Origin: JAKLQR01 sp963753165
Lineage (GTDB): Bacteria > Nitrospirota > Thermodesulfovibrionia > Thermodesulfovibrionales > SM23-35
NCBI GenBank assembly: GCA_963753165.1
Contig: CAVWBP010000002.1
Span: 186,001-250,000 of the forward strand
DNA: 64,000 nucleotides
Direction of reading: 5' to 3'
The notes beneath the pieces are model-generated. The model saw nothing but the letters and a program-made list of their open reading frames with translations. It did no database searches and was not told where the DNA came from. A program made the position numbers and the translations under genes. Positions 17,015 to 27,317 of this stretch are shown here, in pieces (the first letter of the stretch is position 1; each line of letters opens with the position of its first letter).

Positions 17015-18685
17015 TTAATTTGTAATTACGGCGCTATCTATTTTATTTATGGTATTTTCATCAAGGTATTGATATATCGTAACAGTCTCAGTGACGGCTT
17101 GATCGTCTTTTTGCGGTATTATTACGACAAAAGTACATGATGGTTTCCCATGGTCAACCCATGTCCCTGTGTTTGCATATATCTGATGATCATCAGTGCT
17201 GAACATAATCGCATGATGCGTATGACCGAATATAACGATCCGCCTGTTTGAAGATGGATTTGTAAAATATTGAGATATAGACTGTGCATCCAGGGCCGGA
17301 TTGAAGTCTCCGGCCAATAAAGCTATATCAAGCGGTATCGTTACAGGTACATTATTTTCTGACTGTCTGTCATTCCATGTGTCCTCTATCTCCTTGTAAA
17401 GATTTACATCAAGCGGACCATTGTTTGCCTGATAGTAAGGGATCAGATCATTTATTGCATAAGTTTCAGTATAGCCGTCTATTCCCGTCTTTATTATTTT
17501 GTCATCCCAGCTTTCTTGTACGGGTTTTTGAGCCATAATGAGCTCCCATGCCGCCCAGTATGATAAATAATAATACTGGTACTGATCTCCTGCGGCATCA
17601 GTCAGTTGTTGTCTGTAAAAAGTTGATGTGCCACTTTCAAGGTCGGAGGTGGTTGCGATCTTGGTTACAAAAAACCCCGGCGGCGTTATTGAATCGGTCT
17701 TTGTTATCGACCTGTTTGATATCGGGTCAGGAGCGTTAAAGAAATCATATCTGTGTCCATGTTCTATAATAATTTCCGGATGATCCAGAGGAGTATACGC
17801 GCCTAATCCCTGAACATCGTCCCTGGCTTCAGATATTCCGGGGAAAACCCTCTGTATGTCCTTTGATTCTACAAGCATATCGTGGTTTCCAGGGACATAG
17901 GTTACACGGATGTTGCCGTCTCTGATGATGGTATTTATCGCGTCCACCACAGGTTTATTTGCCGCAACAATCATATCTACAAATTCCGACTGGGATACTC
18001 CATTGAACGTATCGGAATCCATCGGCGCAACCCATTCATCAAACAGATCACCGTTAATTACGAGTTCCCTTACATTGGGCATTTGCCTGACAAGATTCAG
18101 AAAACTCTCAAGTTTTGCGCTATTTGTATTGAACCAGCCGTAAAGACCCGTTTTGCTTCTTTGATCTCCCATATGTATGTCACTGATAATAATTATCATT
18201 ATCCTGTCATTTCCCAGTTCGGGGATATTGTCTGATCCATAACCAAAATTATAGTCCGTTGCAAAATATCCGACAAAATCTTGCTTTAAGGTATTGCCGT
18301 ATAGCGATTGAATATCCATGCTTACTTCAAGTTTGTATTCCTCGCCTGAGAGAAAATTTGCGCCATTCTTTGTCCTGATCACTATTTGGTTTGGTTTTTG
18401 AGGGTCGGATATAATTTCCATAGGGGGACTGTCAGATACCAATAGTCCGCCGGCTTTCACAGTGTGCAGACTTATTTTTCCTTCAACTGTATTCATGTCC
18501 AGGGGCTCACTGAATTCAAGAATGATTGAATTTGTAGGGTCAACGGCCGAAGGCTTGTCTGCAGAATCAGATGTTTGAATGCTTGTTTTTACCGTCAACG
18601 GTTGCGAATGAGAAGAAGAGGAAGAGGAGCATCCCCAGATTGATAAAATACTTGCGCATAGCAACACAAGCAACAGTTTTTTCAT
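17015..18685 (-). CDS. lipoprotein with Ig-like (Big_5) domain and calcineurin-like metallophosphoesterase domain
   Basis: 556 residues. ggagg lies upstream of the ATG. The signal peptide ends at lipobox IWGC (Cys 19), followed by a Ser-rich linker. Residues about 45-145 form a bacterial Ig-like Big_5 domain (DPTNSIILEFSEPLD... GEEYKLEV). The metallophosphoesterase domain follows, with motifs DIHMGD (about 169), GDLFDEW (about 212), GNHDM (about 266) and GHTHH (about 493), so the dimetal site is complete. It is predicted to be membrane-anchored and to hydrolyse a phosphoester in the periplasm or at the surface. The substrate is unknown; no operon partners. Confidence 0.85.
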   Translation of the reverse strand: MKKLLLVLLCASILSIWGCSSSSSSHSQPLTVKTSIQTSDSADKPSAVDPTNSIILEFSEPLDMNTVEGKISLHTVKAGGLLVSDSPPMEIISDPQKPNQIVIRTKNGANFLSGEEYKLEVSMDIQSLYGNTLKQDFVGYFATDYNFGYGSDNIPELGNDRIMIIIISDIHMGDQRSKTGLYGWFNTNSAKLESFLNLVRQMPNVRELVINGDLFDEWVAPMDSDTFNGVSQSEFVDMIVAANKPVVDAINTIIRDGNIRVTYVPGNHDMLVESKDIQRVFPGISEARDDVQGLGAYTPLDHPEIIIEHGHRYDFFNAPDPISNRSITKTDSITPPGFFVTKIATTSDLESGTSTFYRQQLTDAAGDQYQYYYLSYWAAWELIMAQKPVQESWDDKIIKTGIDGYTETYAINDLIPYYQANNGPLDVNLYKEIEDTWNDRQSENNVPVTIPLDIALLAGDFNPALDAQSISQYFTNPSSNRRIVIFGHTHHAIMFSTDDHQIYANTGTWVDHGKPSCTFVVIIPQKDDQAVTETVTIYQYLDENTINKIDSAVITN

Positions 18686-18958
18686 TTTTGTCCTCCATCC
18701 ATCTTATTTCTGTTCTTTCCTGGTCGTACTCTGCACAATTATATCAGGTTTAAGAGGGGAGTGTGACAGGAAGTACCTCACACTCTGAAGGGGGAAATTT
18801 TGGATGAGGAGAAGGGTGGTCAGTTCAATGAGAATGAGAAGGGGGAGAGGGGAGCATACTATGCGGTCTCGAAGACCAATCCCCCAAAGGATATTGTTTC
18901 CCCTCCCTTTGTGTCCCCCTTGTAGAATCAACATAGCAGAAAAGAGAATATAAAGCAA

Positions 18959-19192
18959 ATGCAAATTCCTGCGACTCAGGAGAGCATTTGTTATAGTAAA
19001 AGTATGAGGTGCTTTTTTGTTGAATCGACGTTAAGGTACAGCGATGAAAAGGGTTTTGGAGAATCCTATTTTATCACCTGTCCGGTGTGCTGGAACGCGA
19101 GCATCAGGTACATCAAATGGGAAGACGGCGCCGAGGAAACCGGAGAATGTCCTGTCTGTGAGAGAATGATACGGACATTAAATGATGAATAG
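18959..19192 (+). CDS. small zinc-ribbon-like protein
   Basis: Up to 77 residues; the ATG at 19007 is an alternative start giving 61. Two CPVC knuckles (TCPVCWN and ECPVCER) lie 24 residues apart, the spacing of a zinc ribbon. No clear ribosome-binding site is seen for either start. The family is not recognised; possibly a regulatory or nucleic-acid-binding micro-protein. It is supported by the conserved-looking paired CxxC only, and its end lies nine bases from the convergent mazG end. Confidence 0.5.
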   Translation: MQIPATQESICYSKSMRCFFVESTLRYSDEKGFGESYFITCPVCWNASIRYIKWEDGAEETGECPVCERMIRTLNDE

Positions 19193-19200
19193 GTGAGAGG

Positions 19201-19998
19201 CTATGATGCAGTTTGCCCTCTGCGCTCATTCTGTTTTGCTTCGTCCCAGAGCCTGTCCATCTCTTCGAGCGTCATGTCAGAGAGTTCCCTGTCCTGTTCC
19301 GCAGCCTTCATTTCGATATGGCGGAACCGTGAGATGAATTTGCTGATGGTTCTTCTGTGGGCATCTTCAGGGTTCACTTTCATGAACCGTGAAAGGTTCA
19401 CGAGCATGAAGAATATGTCTCCAAGCTCGTCTTCCATTTCCTCCCTCTTCCCCGACTTGAGGGCGTCTTTCAACTCCTGCATCTCCTCGTCAACTTTCTT
19501 CAGAACATCTTCGACCTTGTCCCAGTCAAACCCCGCCTGCGCTGCCCTTTTCTGAAGCCTGTGGGCCCTGAGCAGTGAAGACATAGCCTTCGGGACTCCT
19601 TCGAGGATCGAATCGCGGAGTTTGCCCTCCTGTTTTTTTATCACTTCCCATTGCTTTACCACCTCGCCCGGCGTCCTGCATTCAGCTTCGCCAAACACAT
19701 GAGGGTGACGGGAGATCATCTTTTCACCGATCTTCTCAATCACGCCGGACATATCGAATTCACCCTTCTCGCGAGCGATCTGGCACTGAAATACGATCTG
19801 GAAGAGAAGGTCCCCGAGTTCTTCCCTGATCTTTTCAGGGTCGTCCTCTTCGATAGCCTCAATCAGTTCATACGCTTCTTCAATGAGGTAAGGCTTAATG
19901 GATTCCCGTGTCTGCACTTTGTCCCAGGGGCAGCCGTTTACGCTCCTGAGCCGCTCCATGATGGTTAAGAGTTCCTTGAGGTCCATAGGTTGGATCAT
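19201..19998 (-). CDS. mazG: nucleoside triphosphate pyrophosphohydrolase MazG
   Basis: 265 residues with two MazG domains. The first contains LRSVNGCPWDKVQTRESIKPYLIEE and the metal-binding EExxE/EELGDLLFQ motif (about 35-65). The second contains EEMEDELGDIFFMLVN (about 195). The family hydrolyses (d)NTPs to NMPs plus pyrophosphate and modulates the stringent response. The start overlaps the end of the RNase R gene by four bases (ATGA), so the two are translationally coupled. Confidence 0.93.
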   Translation of the reverse strand: MIQPMDLKELLTIMERLRSVNGCPWDKVQTRESIKPYLIEEAYELIEAIEEDDPEKIREELGDLLFQIVFQCQIAREKGEFDMSGVIEKIGEKMISRHPHVFGEAECRTPGEVVKQWEVIKKQEGKLRDSILEGVPKAMSSLLRAHRLQKRAAQAGFDWDKVEDVLKKVDEEMQELKDALKSGKREEMEDELGDIFFMLVNLSRFMKVNPEDAHRRTISKFISRFRHIEMKAAEQDRELSDMTLEEMDRLWDEAKQNERRGQTAS

Positions 19999-22142
19999 CT
20001 GCTCCCTGATATCTTCTTGTCCTCACAGATATCAAGGATAATCTCCCGCTCTTCCCTGTTGACTCTGTCGAGTCTGACCCTGATCTCCTGTCCGATGGAG
20101 AACGAACGTTTGCTGTGTCTTCCGACGAGTTTCATTAACTGCTCATTGTACTGGTAATAATCGTCGGTCATATAGGAGACATGCAGGAACCCCTCGACAT
20201 AGAAATCCCTCAGCCTTATTTTCAACCCATAGGGAGTCACCCCTGCGACCTTTGCCTCAAACTCCTCTCCGACCTTGTCTTTCATAAACCATACCCTCAT
20301 CGCGTCAATCACTTCCCGTTCCGCCTTGTCGGCGAGACGTTCCATGCGGGAGGAATGGAATGCGATATCAGGGAGGAGTTTGTCCAGTTCCTCTCTCCGC
20401 GCATCGGAAATCCGCTTTTTCTGCAGGAGCTCGCGAAGTATCCTGTGGACGATAAGGTCAGGATACCGCCGGATCGGCGAGGTGAAATGGGTATAACATT
20501 CCGATGCGAGGCCGAAATGCCCGACGTTGAGATTCGAATACCGTGCCTGCTTCAAACTCCGCAAAAGCGCGAAATTGATGATCTCTTCTTCCCGGGACCC
20601 CTTTATTTTTTTCAGAAGGTCGGGATAGTCCTTTGGTTTGAGAAGCTTCCTGCCTTTCATGAGAGTGCCGGACATTTTCGATATTTCTTCGAGCTTGTGG
20701 GGATCAGGTTCTTCATGGACTCTGTAGAGAACAGGAATATTGAGACGCTCGATATGTTCTGCCACGGCCTCATTCGCTGCAATCATGAATTCTTCAATTA
20801 TTGTGTGCGCATAATTTCTCTCTGCCTTTAAGATCGCTTCAGGCACGCCCTGGATATCCAGAAGGATCTCAGGCTCAGGGAGGTCGAAGTCAAGACTGCC
20901 CCGCTGTAATCTTTTGTTCCTCAATAACGCGCACAGTTCTCCCATGACCTCAAAATCATGAAGGAGATGCTCATACTTCTTCCGTTCGGCGCGGTCGGAA
21001 TCTATGAGAATCTTCTTCACAGAGGTGTAGGTCATTCGTGCATCGCTTTTGATGATACTCGGATAAAACCGCGCATCGAGCCTGCCGCCGTTTCTGTCGT
21101 AGTCCATTTCGACGGTCATGGCAAAGCGGTCGACCCCGGGCTTCAGGCTGCACAGGTCTTCTGAAAGCTCTTTGGGGAGCATGGGGATAACCTTTTCGGG
21201 GAAATAGAAACTCGTCCCCCTTGCACCCGCTTCACGGTCGATCTCGGAATTCCAGTTTACGTAGAAGCCGACGTCTGCGATATGCACAGACAGAGTATAT
21301 CCGTGTTTTGTTATCCTGACAGAGACCGCGTCGTCAAAATCTTTTGCCCGTTCTCCATCGATCGTGACAGTAGGAAGATCACGGAAATCCTTCCTCCCCT
21401 CTATGCCCGGCCCTCTGTCTTCAGGTCTTTGCCGGGCCACTGTACCTGTCTCTTCAAGCACGCTCCGGGGGAATTTTTTCGGCAGGTTGAATTCATCGAT
21501 GATCATCTCCACTTCAGCCCTCGGATTGTCGGGCTTGCCCAGTGTCTTCAGGACGCGTCCGGAGGCCGGTTTCCGGTCGGCAGGATACTCGGATATCTCG
21601 ACGATTACGGTATCTCCGACCTTTGCATCCCCTCTGTCTTTGGAGGTTACCTGGATGTCATAAGGCAAGGATTTGTCTTTCGGCCGCACAGAAAACCCTG
21701 ATTTTGCCGCTTCCAGTCTTCCGGCTATTCTCTTCTGTGCCCTTTCGAGTATCCTTACTACTCTTCCTTCCCGTTTCTTCCAGTTTTCCACCCTCACGAG
21801 GACCCTGTCGTTGCCCATTGCTCCGGAAGTCCCCCATGAAGGAATAAAGATATCCCGTTCCCCTGGCTTTTCCATGATCACAAACCCGTAGCCATCCCGG
21901 TGGGATTCGAAAAGCCCCTTTATAAGATTCATGTCATCGGACGGCCCGTAGAAACCCTTTCTCGTCATGACGAGATCCCCGGACCTCAGTAACGTCCGCA
22001 GAATTCTTTTGGCTGCCCTCGCTTCTTTATGCCCGAGACCCAGGTGGGATACGATTTCTTTGAAATTGAGAGGCCGTGCTGTTTTCTGCAGGAAAAGCGC
22101 GAGGATTGTGTCTTTGTCTATCATATGCACTATTGTATGCAA
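19995..22142 (-). CDS. rnr: ribonuclease R
   Basis: 715 residues. The order is the N-terminal winged-helix segment, cold-shock (OB) domains (GLFESHRDGYGFVIME at about 75-95), the RNB catalytic domain with IDGERAKDFDDAVSV (metal-binding Asp cluster, about 262) and the C-terminal S1 domain (VGEEFEAKVAGVTPYGLKIRL, about 620 onward). This 3'-5' exoribonuclease degrades structured RNA and takes part in ribosome and tmRNA quality control. The start may instead be the ATG at 22124. Coupled downstream to mazG. Confidence 0.95.
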   Translation of the reverse strand: MHTIVHMIDKDTILALFLQKTARPLNFKEIVSHLGLGHKEARAAKRILRTLLRSGDLVMTRKGFYGPSDDMNLIKGLFESHRDGYGFVIMEKPGERDIFIPSWGTSGAMGNDRVLVRVENWKKREGRVVRILERAQKRIAGRLEAAKSGFSVRPKDKSLPYDIQVTSKDRGDAKVGDTVIVEISEYPADRKPASGRVLKTLGKPDNPRAEVEMIIDEFNLPKKFPRSVLEETGTVARQRPEDRGPGIEGRKDFRDLPTVTIDGERAKDFDDAVSVRITKHGYTLSVHIADVGFYVNWNSEIDREAGARGTSFYFPEKVIPMLPKELSEDLCSLKPGVDRFAMTVEMDYDRNGGRLDARFYPSIIKSDARMTYTSVKKILIDSDRAERKKYEHLLHDFEVMGELCALLRNKRLQRGSLDFDLPEPEILLDIQGVPEAILKAERNYAHTIIEEFMIAANEAVAEHIERLNIPVLYRVHEEPDPHKLEEISKMSGTLMKGRKLLKPKDYPDLLKKIKGSREEEIINFALLRSLKQARYSNLNVGHFGLASECYTHFTSPIRRYPDLIVHRILRELLQKKRISDARREELDKLLPDIAFHSSRMERLADKAEREVIDAMRVWFMKDKVGEEFEAKVAGVTPYGLKIRLRDFYVEGFLHVSYMTDDYYQYNEQLMKLVGRHSKRSFSIGQEIRVRLDRVNREEREIILDICEDKKISGSR

Positions 22143-22205
22143 TTTTCAGGAAAATGCAATCATTGACAGCTTTTGTCAATTGTGATAATTTCAATAATAC
22201 ACAGA

Positions 22206-24479
22206 ATGTCGGATAAATCAGCCATAATCAAAGAAGCACAGAAGTATCTTGCCCGCGGCCAGATAGAGAAAGCTATTGCTGAATGGGAAAAACTGACCAG
22301 GGAGAGCCCTGACGGGAATACCTATAACACCATCGGTGACCTTTACCTGAAGAATGGGGAGAAGGCGAATGCGATAGATTCCTACCATAAAGCCGCCGGG
22401 TACTTCAGGGAGGAAGGTTTTGCGCTTAAATCCTTGGCGCTGTATAAAAAAATCCAGAACCTGAACCCGGCCGATGCAATATCCCTCCTTGCGCTCGGTG
22501 AACTGAACGAGGCAAAGGGAATCGTTACCGATGCGATCAAATTCTATCTCGCAGCCGCTGACAGTTACTCAAAGGAAGGCAAAAAGGAAAAGATACTTGA
22601 GATATACGACAAAATACTGAACCTTTCCCCCGGCAACATCCCTCTCCGGAATAAAGTCGTGGAGATTTACTTAAAGGAGAATCTGACGCAGGAGGCTGCG
22701 AAACAGTATCTCCAGATTGCAAAACTCTACAACGAGAAACGGGAAATGGAGAAGGCGATAGAGTATTACCAGAAGGCTTTGAATATCGACCCTGTCAACA
22801 AGGAAACCATCCTTGATCTGAGCGCTGCCTATGAAAAGACCGATAAGAGAAAGCAGGCAGCCGAACAGATAAACGAAGCAGCTACGCTCTTCCCGCAGGA
22901 TACAGAGGTCCTTCTGAGGGCTGCTGAAATACATGTTGGTGCCGAATTATTCGACCAGGCACGGCAATATCTCGCGCAGATTAAAGAATTAGAGCCTGCA
23001 AACGTTAAAGCACGGAAACTGCTGGGTGAGGTATATACCAGGGAAGGAAGAAAAGATCTCGCATGGGTTGAGTATCTGCCGGTTCTCGACGAAATGCTCC
23101 TCAATGAGAATTATGACGACGCAATAAAAATCCTCGGTGAATTTAAAGATATTGATCCTGTCGAGACCGGGAGGAGACTTGTATCGCTCTATATTCAGAT
23201 TGGCGATTATCTCCAGGTTGTGCACGAACTGACTGCCCTGGGAACTATCTACCTTGAGCAGGAAAAGCCGAAAGAAGCGCTGAACTGCTTCAGAGAAGCA
23301 CTGCAGATGTCGCCTGAGGACGAGGCGTTAACGCAGAAAGTGATAGAGCTCGAAAAACAGGTCGGGAAAGAGCAGATTACTATCGGACCTGAAAAGACAG
23401 TCGAGGAAGCGATTATAGAGACGGATATATATCTCAGGTACGGGCTCTACGAGAATGCAAGAGAGATCCTGGGAAGCTTTAAAGAGAAAGAACCGGAGAA
23501 CATCGATATCCATACAAGATTAAAAACCCTGTTTGTCGATACCGGCGACAAGGAACAGGCAGTGGCTGAATGTATCCTCCTGGCTGAACTCTTTGAAAAG
23601 GCCGGTGACCTGGAAAACCGTGAGCAGATATTGAAGGAAGCACGTGAAATCAGCCCTGAGGATCCAAGGCTTATCAGCCTCCCGGCGACTGAGGCCCGCG
23701 AAGAAGAAAAATTTGCCGGCCCCCCTGACCAGCCGTCCTTCGAGGATTACAGTGAAGAGGTCGCAGAAGCTGATTTCTACGCCCGGCAGGGTTTAATTGA
23801 CGAAGCGCGCGCTATTTTCGAAAGACTGCAGACCCTTTTCCCGGAGAATGAGGAAATCGCCCGGAAACTGGGGTCGCTCGGACTGACTCTTCAAGGAGAA
23901 GAACAAAAGGAACCCCTTGCAGAGGAAAAAGAGGAACCAGTCGTCATTGAGGAAATGCTCGAAGCCGAAAGCATCGCGGAACCCACGCTCGACAACGATG
24001 TTATGGACATATTCAATGAGTTCAAGAAGGGGCTTGAGAAGGAACTGGAAGACGAGGATTATGAAACACACTATAATCTGGGAATAGCCTACAAGGAGAT
24101 GGGTCTTATCGACGATGCGATAAGGGAATTCCAGGCATCCCTGAAGGACCCGAAGAGATTCGTCCATTCTGCGAATATGCTCGGGGTCTGTTATCTTGAG
24201 AAAGGTCTTTATCCGCTTGCCATTGATGTGCTGAAAAACGCCATAGAGAAAATGGAAGACAGGGGAGAGTCTTACTGGGCGATGAAGTATGATCTTGCCA
24301 ATGCGTATGATAAGAACGGCGATACCAAAGAGGCGTTCGAACTGTTCATGCAGGTCTATGGATGGAATTCAAAGTTCAGGGCTGTCTCGGACAAGATAGA
24401 CCACCTCAAAGCCAGTATGGCTGAAGGGGCTGAGCAGAAGAAACTGAAAGACAGGAAGGACAGGGTCTCATACCTGTAG
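22206..24479 (+). CDS. large tetratricopeptide-repeat protein
   Basis: About 757 residues, nearly all TPR units. It begins MSDKSAIIKEAQKYLARGQ; the ATG at 22206 is preferred over the upstream 22173 because the extra N-terminus is not TPR-like. Examples of units are YNTIGDLYLKNGEKANAID and YYQKALNIDPVNKETIL, with a Glu-rich linker at about residues 580-620. There is no signal peptide, so it is predicted cytoplasmic, acting as a scaffold. It is followed 75 bases later by an ExeA-like ATPase, and TPR proteins often partner such ATPases in secretion or pilus assembly (inference). Confidence 0.85.
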   Translation: MSDKSAIIKEAQKYLARGQIEKAIAEWEKLTRESPDGNTYNTIGDLYLKNGEKANAIDSYHKAAGYFREEGFALKSLALYKKIQNLNPADAISLLALGELNEAKGIVTDAIKFYLAAADSYSKEGKKEKILEIYDKILNLSPGNIPLRNKVVEIYLKENLTQEAAKQYLQIAKLYNEKREMEKAIEYYQKALNIDPVNKETILDLSAAYEKTDKRKQAAEQINEAATLFPQDTEVLLRAAEIHVGAELFDQARQYLAQIKELEPANVKARKLLGEVYTREGRKDLAWVEYLPVLDEMLLNENYDDAIKILGEFKDIDPVETGRRLVSLYIQIGDYLQVVHELTALGTIYLEQEKPKEALNCFREALQMSPEDEALTQKVIELEKQVGKEQITIGPEKTVEEAIIETDIYLRYGLYENAREILGSFKEKEPENIDIHTRLKTLFVDTGDKEQAVAECILLAELFEKAGDLENREQILKEAREISPEDPRLISLPATEAREEEKFAGPPDQPSFEDYSEEVAEADFYARQGLIDEARAIFERLQTLFPENEEIARKLGSLGLTLQGEEQKEPLAEEKEEPVVIEEMLEAESIAEPTLDNDVMDIFNEFKKGLEKELEDEDYETHYNLGIAYKEMGLIDDAIREFQASLKDPKRFVHSANMLGVCYLEKGLYPLAIDVLKNAIEKMEDRGESYWAMKYDLANAYDKNGDTKEAFELFMQVYGWNSKFRAVSDKIDHLKASMAEGAEQKKLKDRKDRVSYL

Positions 24480-24553
24480 CAGAATACATTCTCTGAATAT
24501 CAATCTTTTCGCCGGGCAGCGTTCGGGCCGGCCGGCGGTCAAGCGGGAGGAAA

Positions 24554-25369
24554 ATGGATTATTTGGAATTTCACGGGCTGAAGGAACATCCTTTTTCGAA
24601 TGTTGTTGACAGTAAATTCTATTACAACAGTCCGCTTCATTCTGACGCTCTGCTAAAACTGAAATATGCGGTAGATACCCGGAAGGGGCTCGCGGTTGTT
24701 ATCGGAGGAATAGGGACCGGCAAGACGACGCTCGCGAGAAGATTCCTCGAGGAAATGGACGAGAGTGCATACGAAGCCGCCCTGCTTGTAGTCGTCCATT
24801 CGAGTGTAAGTTCCGAATGGCTTTTTAAAAAGTTTGCAATTCAGCTGGGGGTGTCGGATATTCCCGATGACAGGGTGGAGCTTCTCTCTCAGATATACCG
24901 GCGGCTCCATGATATAAACGATGAAGGGAAAAAAGCCGTGGTCATGGTCGACGAAGTACAGATGCTGAAGTCAAGGGAGATCATGGAAGAGTTCAGGGGC
25001 CTTCTCAACATGGAGACTCCCGATGGCAAGCTCCTGAATTTTGTTTTCTTCGGCCTCCCCGAACTGGAGGGGGTGCTTGCCCTCGATGAACCCCTGAAAC
25101 AGAGGGTGGCAGTCAAGATACGGCTGACGGAATTTTCCGAAAAGAGCACTAGTGATTATATGAGACACAGACTGACTGTTGCAGGGAGCCAGAAGGAAAT
25201 CTTTTCCGCAGAAGCAATCCGTTTGATATACCGCTATACAACCGGCACTCCCAGGCTCATTAATACAGTTTGCGACAATGCGCTGCTCGAGGGGTATCTC
25301 GCCAAGGCAGCGGTGATCGATGTCCCCATCATAGAAACTGTTGCGGTAGATCTCGGATTACGTCTCTAA
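24554..25369 (+). CDS. ExeA/GspA-like AAA ATPase (secretion-associated)
   Basis: 271 residues. The N-terminus MDYLEFHGLKEHPFSNVVD is the hallmark of ExeA/MshM-type ATPases. Walker A is GGIGTGKTTLARRF (about 51), Walker B VVMVDEVQML (about 134). A winged-helix lid follows, ending in TGTPRLINTVCDNALLEGY. Unlike full ExeA it has no C-terminal peptidoglycan-binding domain. Such ATPases assist secretin assembly or pilus biogenesis. A GspD-type secretin lies at 61333-63430 but is not adjacent. ggagg precedes the ATG. Confidence 0.9.
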   Translation: MDYLEFHGLKEHPFSNVVDSKFYYNSPLHSDALLKLKYAVDTRKGLAVVIGGIGTGKTTLARRFLEEMDESAYEAALLVVVHSSVSSEWLFKKFAIQLGVSDIPDDRVELLSQIYRRLHDINDEGKKAVVMVDEVQMLKSREIMEEFRGLLNMETPDGKLLNFVFFGLPELEGVLALDEPLKQRVAVKIRLTEFSEKSTSDYMRHRLTVAGSQKEIFSAEAIRLIYRYTTGTPRLINTVCDNALLEGYLAKAAVIDVPIIETVAVDLGLRL

Positions 25370-25987
25370 AATAAAGAGCATTTCCTTAATCACCAATATC
25401 ACGCTGTATCGGGCGAGTTGAATCCTGATTTTTGAAGGGTGCCAGGTCCCGTTGATCTCCTCGGGATTTTCATAGGTGATGACGAGCTCACGGTCATCTG
25501 AAAGAGAGATCACCTGTTTGAACGGCAGCATGGTTTTTTTGTCTATCCATATCTTTCTCACCGAGTTTGAAAAAAGAAAAGCATCCTTCTCTTCTTCCAG
25601 TCTGTAGTCATCAATGTCCCACCAGAAAAGGCAGTCGCGCAATCCGTAGGTCAGAATTGCAGCCTTGTTCCTGTCAACGGGAGGATCGCTTTTTATGATG
25701 CCGTCGCGTGCGGCAAGCTCGAAGGCAAGAAACCCGAAAGAATACACACGCAGGTCGAGGTCTCCGTTCCGTGAGATATTCGCCTTCCCGTCACCCTTGA
25801 CCGAGGTCTCCTCTTTTTCGAAGGTGATCGAGAACACTGCCTCGATATCGGCGACGGGCTTCTTTGCAGCGAGCACCTCCCTGACGTCAACCCCTTCGTA
25901 GGAAGGGATTTCAACCCGGCGGGGTGCGCAGGCAAATATGATAAACAGGATACTAAGGAAAAACAGCTTCGAGACAATCTTCAACAT
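25358..25987 (-). CDS. LolB/DUF4292-like lipoprotein
   Basis: 209 residues. The signal peptide ends at lipobox IFAC (Cys 20). The body is beta-rich with the pattern VADIEAVFSITFEKEETSVKGDG and DLRVYSFGFLAFELAARDG, as seen in LolB-like outer-membrane lipoproteins, although no specific motif fixes the family. It may help place lipoproteins in the outer membrane (inference). Its 5' end overlaps the radA 3' end by 35 bases, so the two are probably one transcript. Confidence 0.7.
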   Translation of the reverse strand: MLKIVSKLFFLSILFIIFACAPRRVEIPSYEGVDVREVLAAKKPVADIEAVFSITFEKEETSVKGDGKANISRNGDLDLRVYSFGFLAFELAARDGIIKSDPPVDRNKAAILTYGLRDCLFWWDIDDYRLEEEKDAFLFSNSVRKIWIDKKTMLPFKQVISLSDDRELVITYENPEEINGTWHPSKIRIQLARYSVILVIKEMLFILET

Positions 25988-27317
25988 TCTGAGCTCCTAT
26001 TATTTCCAATCCAAAATTACCCTTTATCTTTTCGGCGTTTCCCGCCGGTATCACCGCCCGGCGGAATCCGATCTTCGCTGCTTCCTTGATGCGGGTTTCA
26101 GCCTGGGCCACCGCCCTGATTTCACCGGATAGCCCGACCTCGCCAAAGACAATAAGCTTGGGGTCAAGAGGGATATCTTTCAGGGATGACGCGATCGTCG
26201 TGATAATCCCGAGGTCGACCGCCGGTTCTATAATCTTCAGCCCCCCGACGACATTCACAAAAATATCCATCCCGCCGAGGTGAAGCCCAACTTTTTTTTC
26301 GAGTACTGCCACCAGCAGCGTTACCCGGTTAAAATCGACTCCGATTGCTGTCCTGCGGGGCATTCCGAAATTCGACTGGGAAACAAGGGACTGTATTTCT
26401 ACCAGGAGCGGCCGTGTGCCTTCAATGCTCGCGACAACCGTTGAGCCCGAACTGTTGAGCGGCCTTTCGAGGAGGAAGAGTTCAGAGGGGTTTTCGACTT
26501 CGATGAGGCCCGCGTCAGACATTTCGAATATGCCTATCTCGTTTGTCGAACCGAAACGGTTTTTTACCGTCCTCAGAATACGGAACGCATGCCCCCTGTC
26601 GCCCTCAAAATAGAGGACCGTGTCTACGATATGCTCAAGCACCCGAGGGCCGGCTATGGAACCATCTTTCGTCACATGTCCGACAAGGAAGACGGGGATA
26701 TCCGCGCGTTTTGCAAAAAGCATGAGTTTTGCCGCACATTCCCGGACCTGGCTGACAGAGCCGGGAGCGGAAAGGATCTCTTCTGTATACACTGTCTGGA
26801 TAGAGTCTATCACCAGGACCTTCGGGAGAAATTTTGATGCAGTGTGCACTATGGATTCTACCGAGGTTTCCGAAAGCAGCACAATATTTCCGGAATGTAT
26901 GGCAAGCCTGTCGGCCCGGAGCTTTATCTGCTCCGGAGATTCTTCGCCTGAAACATAGAGCACTTTCCCGTATTTTTCCGCAATACCGCAGATAGCCTGG
27001 AGGAGCAGCGTGGATTTCCCTATGCCGGGGTCGCCTCCAATGAGTGTAACCGATCCCGAAACAATACCGCCGCCGAGGACCCTGTCGAGTTCCTGTATGC
27101 CGGTGGATGAACGCTGTCCGCGTTCTCCGGTGACAGAACTCAGGGGCTGGGGCTCCGATTTCCCCAGGTGAGAGATGATCGCAGACTGGCGGGAAACGGC
27201 CTCTTTCTTTTCTTCGGCAAAACTGTTCCATTCACCGCAGTCAGGGCATTTCCCGATCCATTTCGGACTCGCATATCCGCAGGACTGACACTGGAAAAAG
27301 TTTTTGGTTTTTGCCAT
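25953..27317 (-). CDS. radA: DNA repair protein RadA (Sms)
   Basis: 454 residues, full length. The order is the N-terminal zinc finger (CQSCGYASPKWIGKCPDCG), Walker A GGDPGIGKSTLLL (about 92), the RadA-specific KNRFGST motif (about 256) and the C-terminal Lon-like domain (FVNVVGGLKIIEPAVDLGI). RadA is a RecA-like branch-migration helicase in homologous recombination. It is the first gene of the transcript with the downstream lipoprotein. Confidence 0.95.
   Translation of the reverse strand: MAKTKNFFQCQSCGYASPKWIGKCPDCGEWNSFAEEKKEAVSRQSAIISHLGKSEPQPLSSVTGERGQRSSTGIQELDRVLGGGIVSGSVTLIGGDPGIGKSTLLLQAICGIAEKYGKVLYVSGEESPEQIKLRADRLAIHSGNIVLLSETSVESIVHTASKFLPKVLVIDSIQTVYTEEILSAPGSVSQVRECAAKLMLFAKRADIPVFLVGHVTKDGSIAGPRVLEHIVDTVLYFEGDRGHAFRILRTVKNRFGSTNEIGIFEMSDAGLIEVENPSELFLLERPLNSSGSTVVASIEGTRPLLVEIQSLVSQSNFGMPRRTAIGVDFNRVTLLVAVLEKKVGLHLGGMDIFVNVVGGLKIIEPAVDLGIITTIASSLKDIPLDPKLIVFGEVGLSGEIRAVAQAETRIKEAAKIGFRRAVIPAGNAEKIKGNFGLEIIGAQNVEDCLEAVFP

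Noticed and set aside
20181..20831. 216-codon open frame on the plus strand
   Set aside because: Antisense to the RNase R catalytic domain; no independent support.
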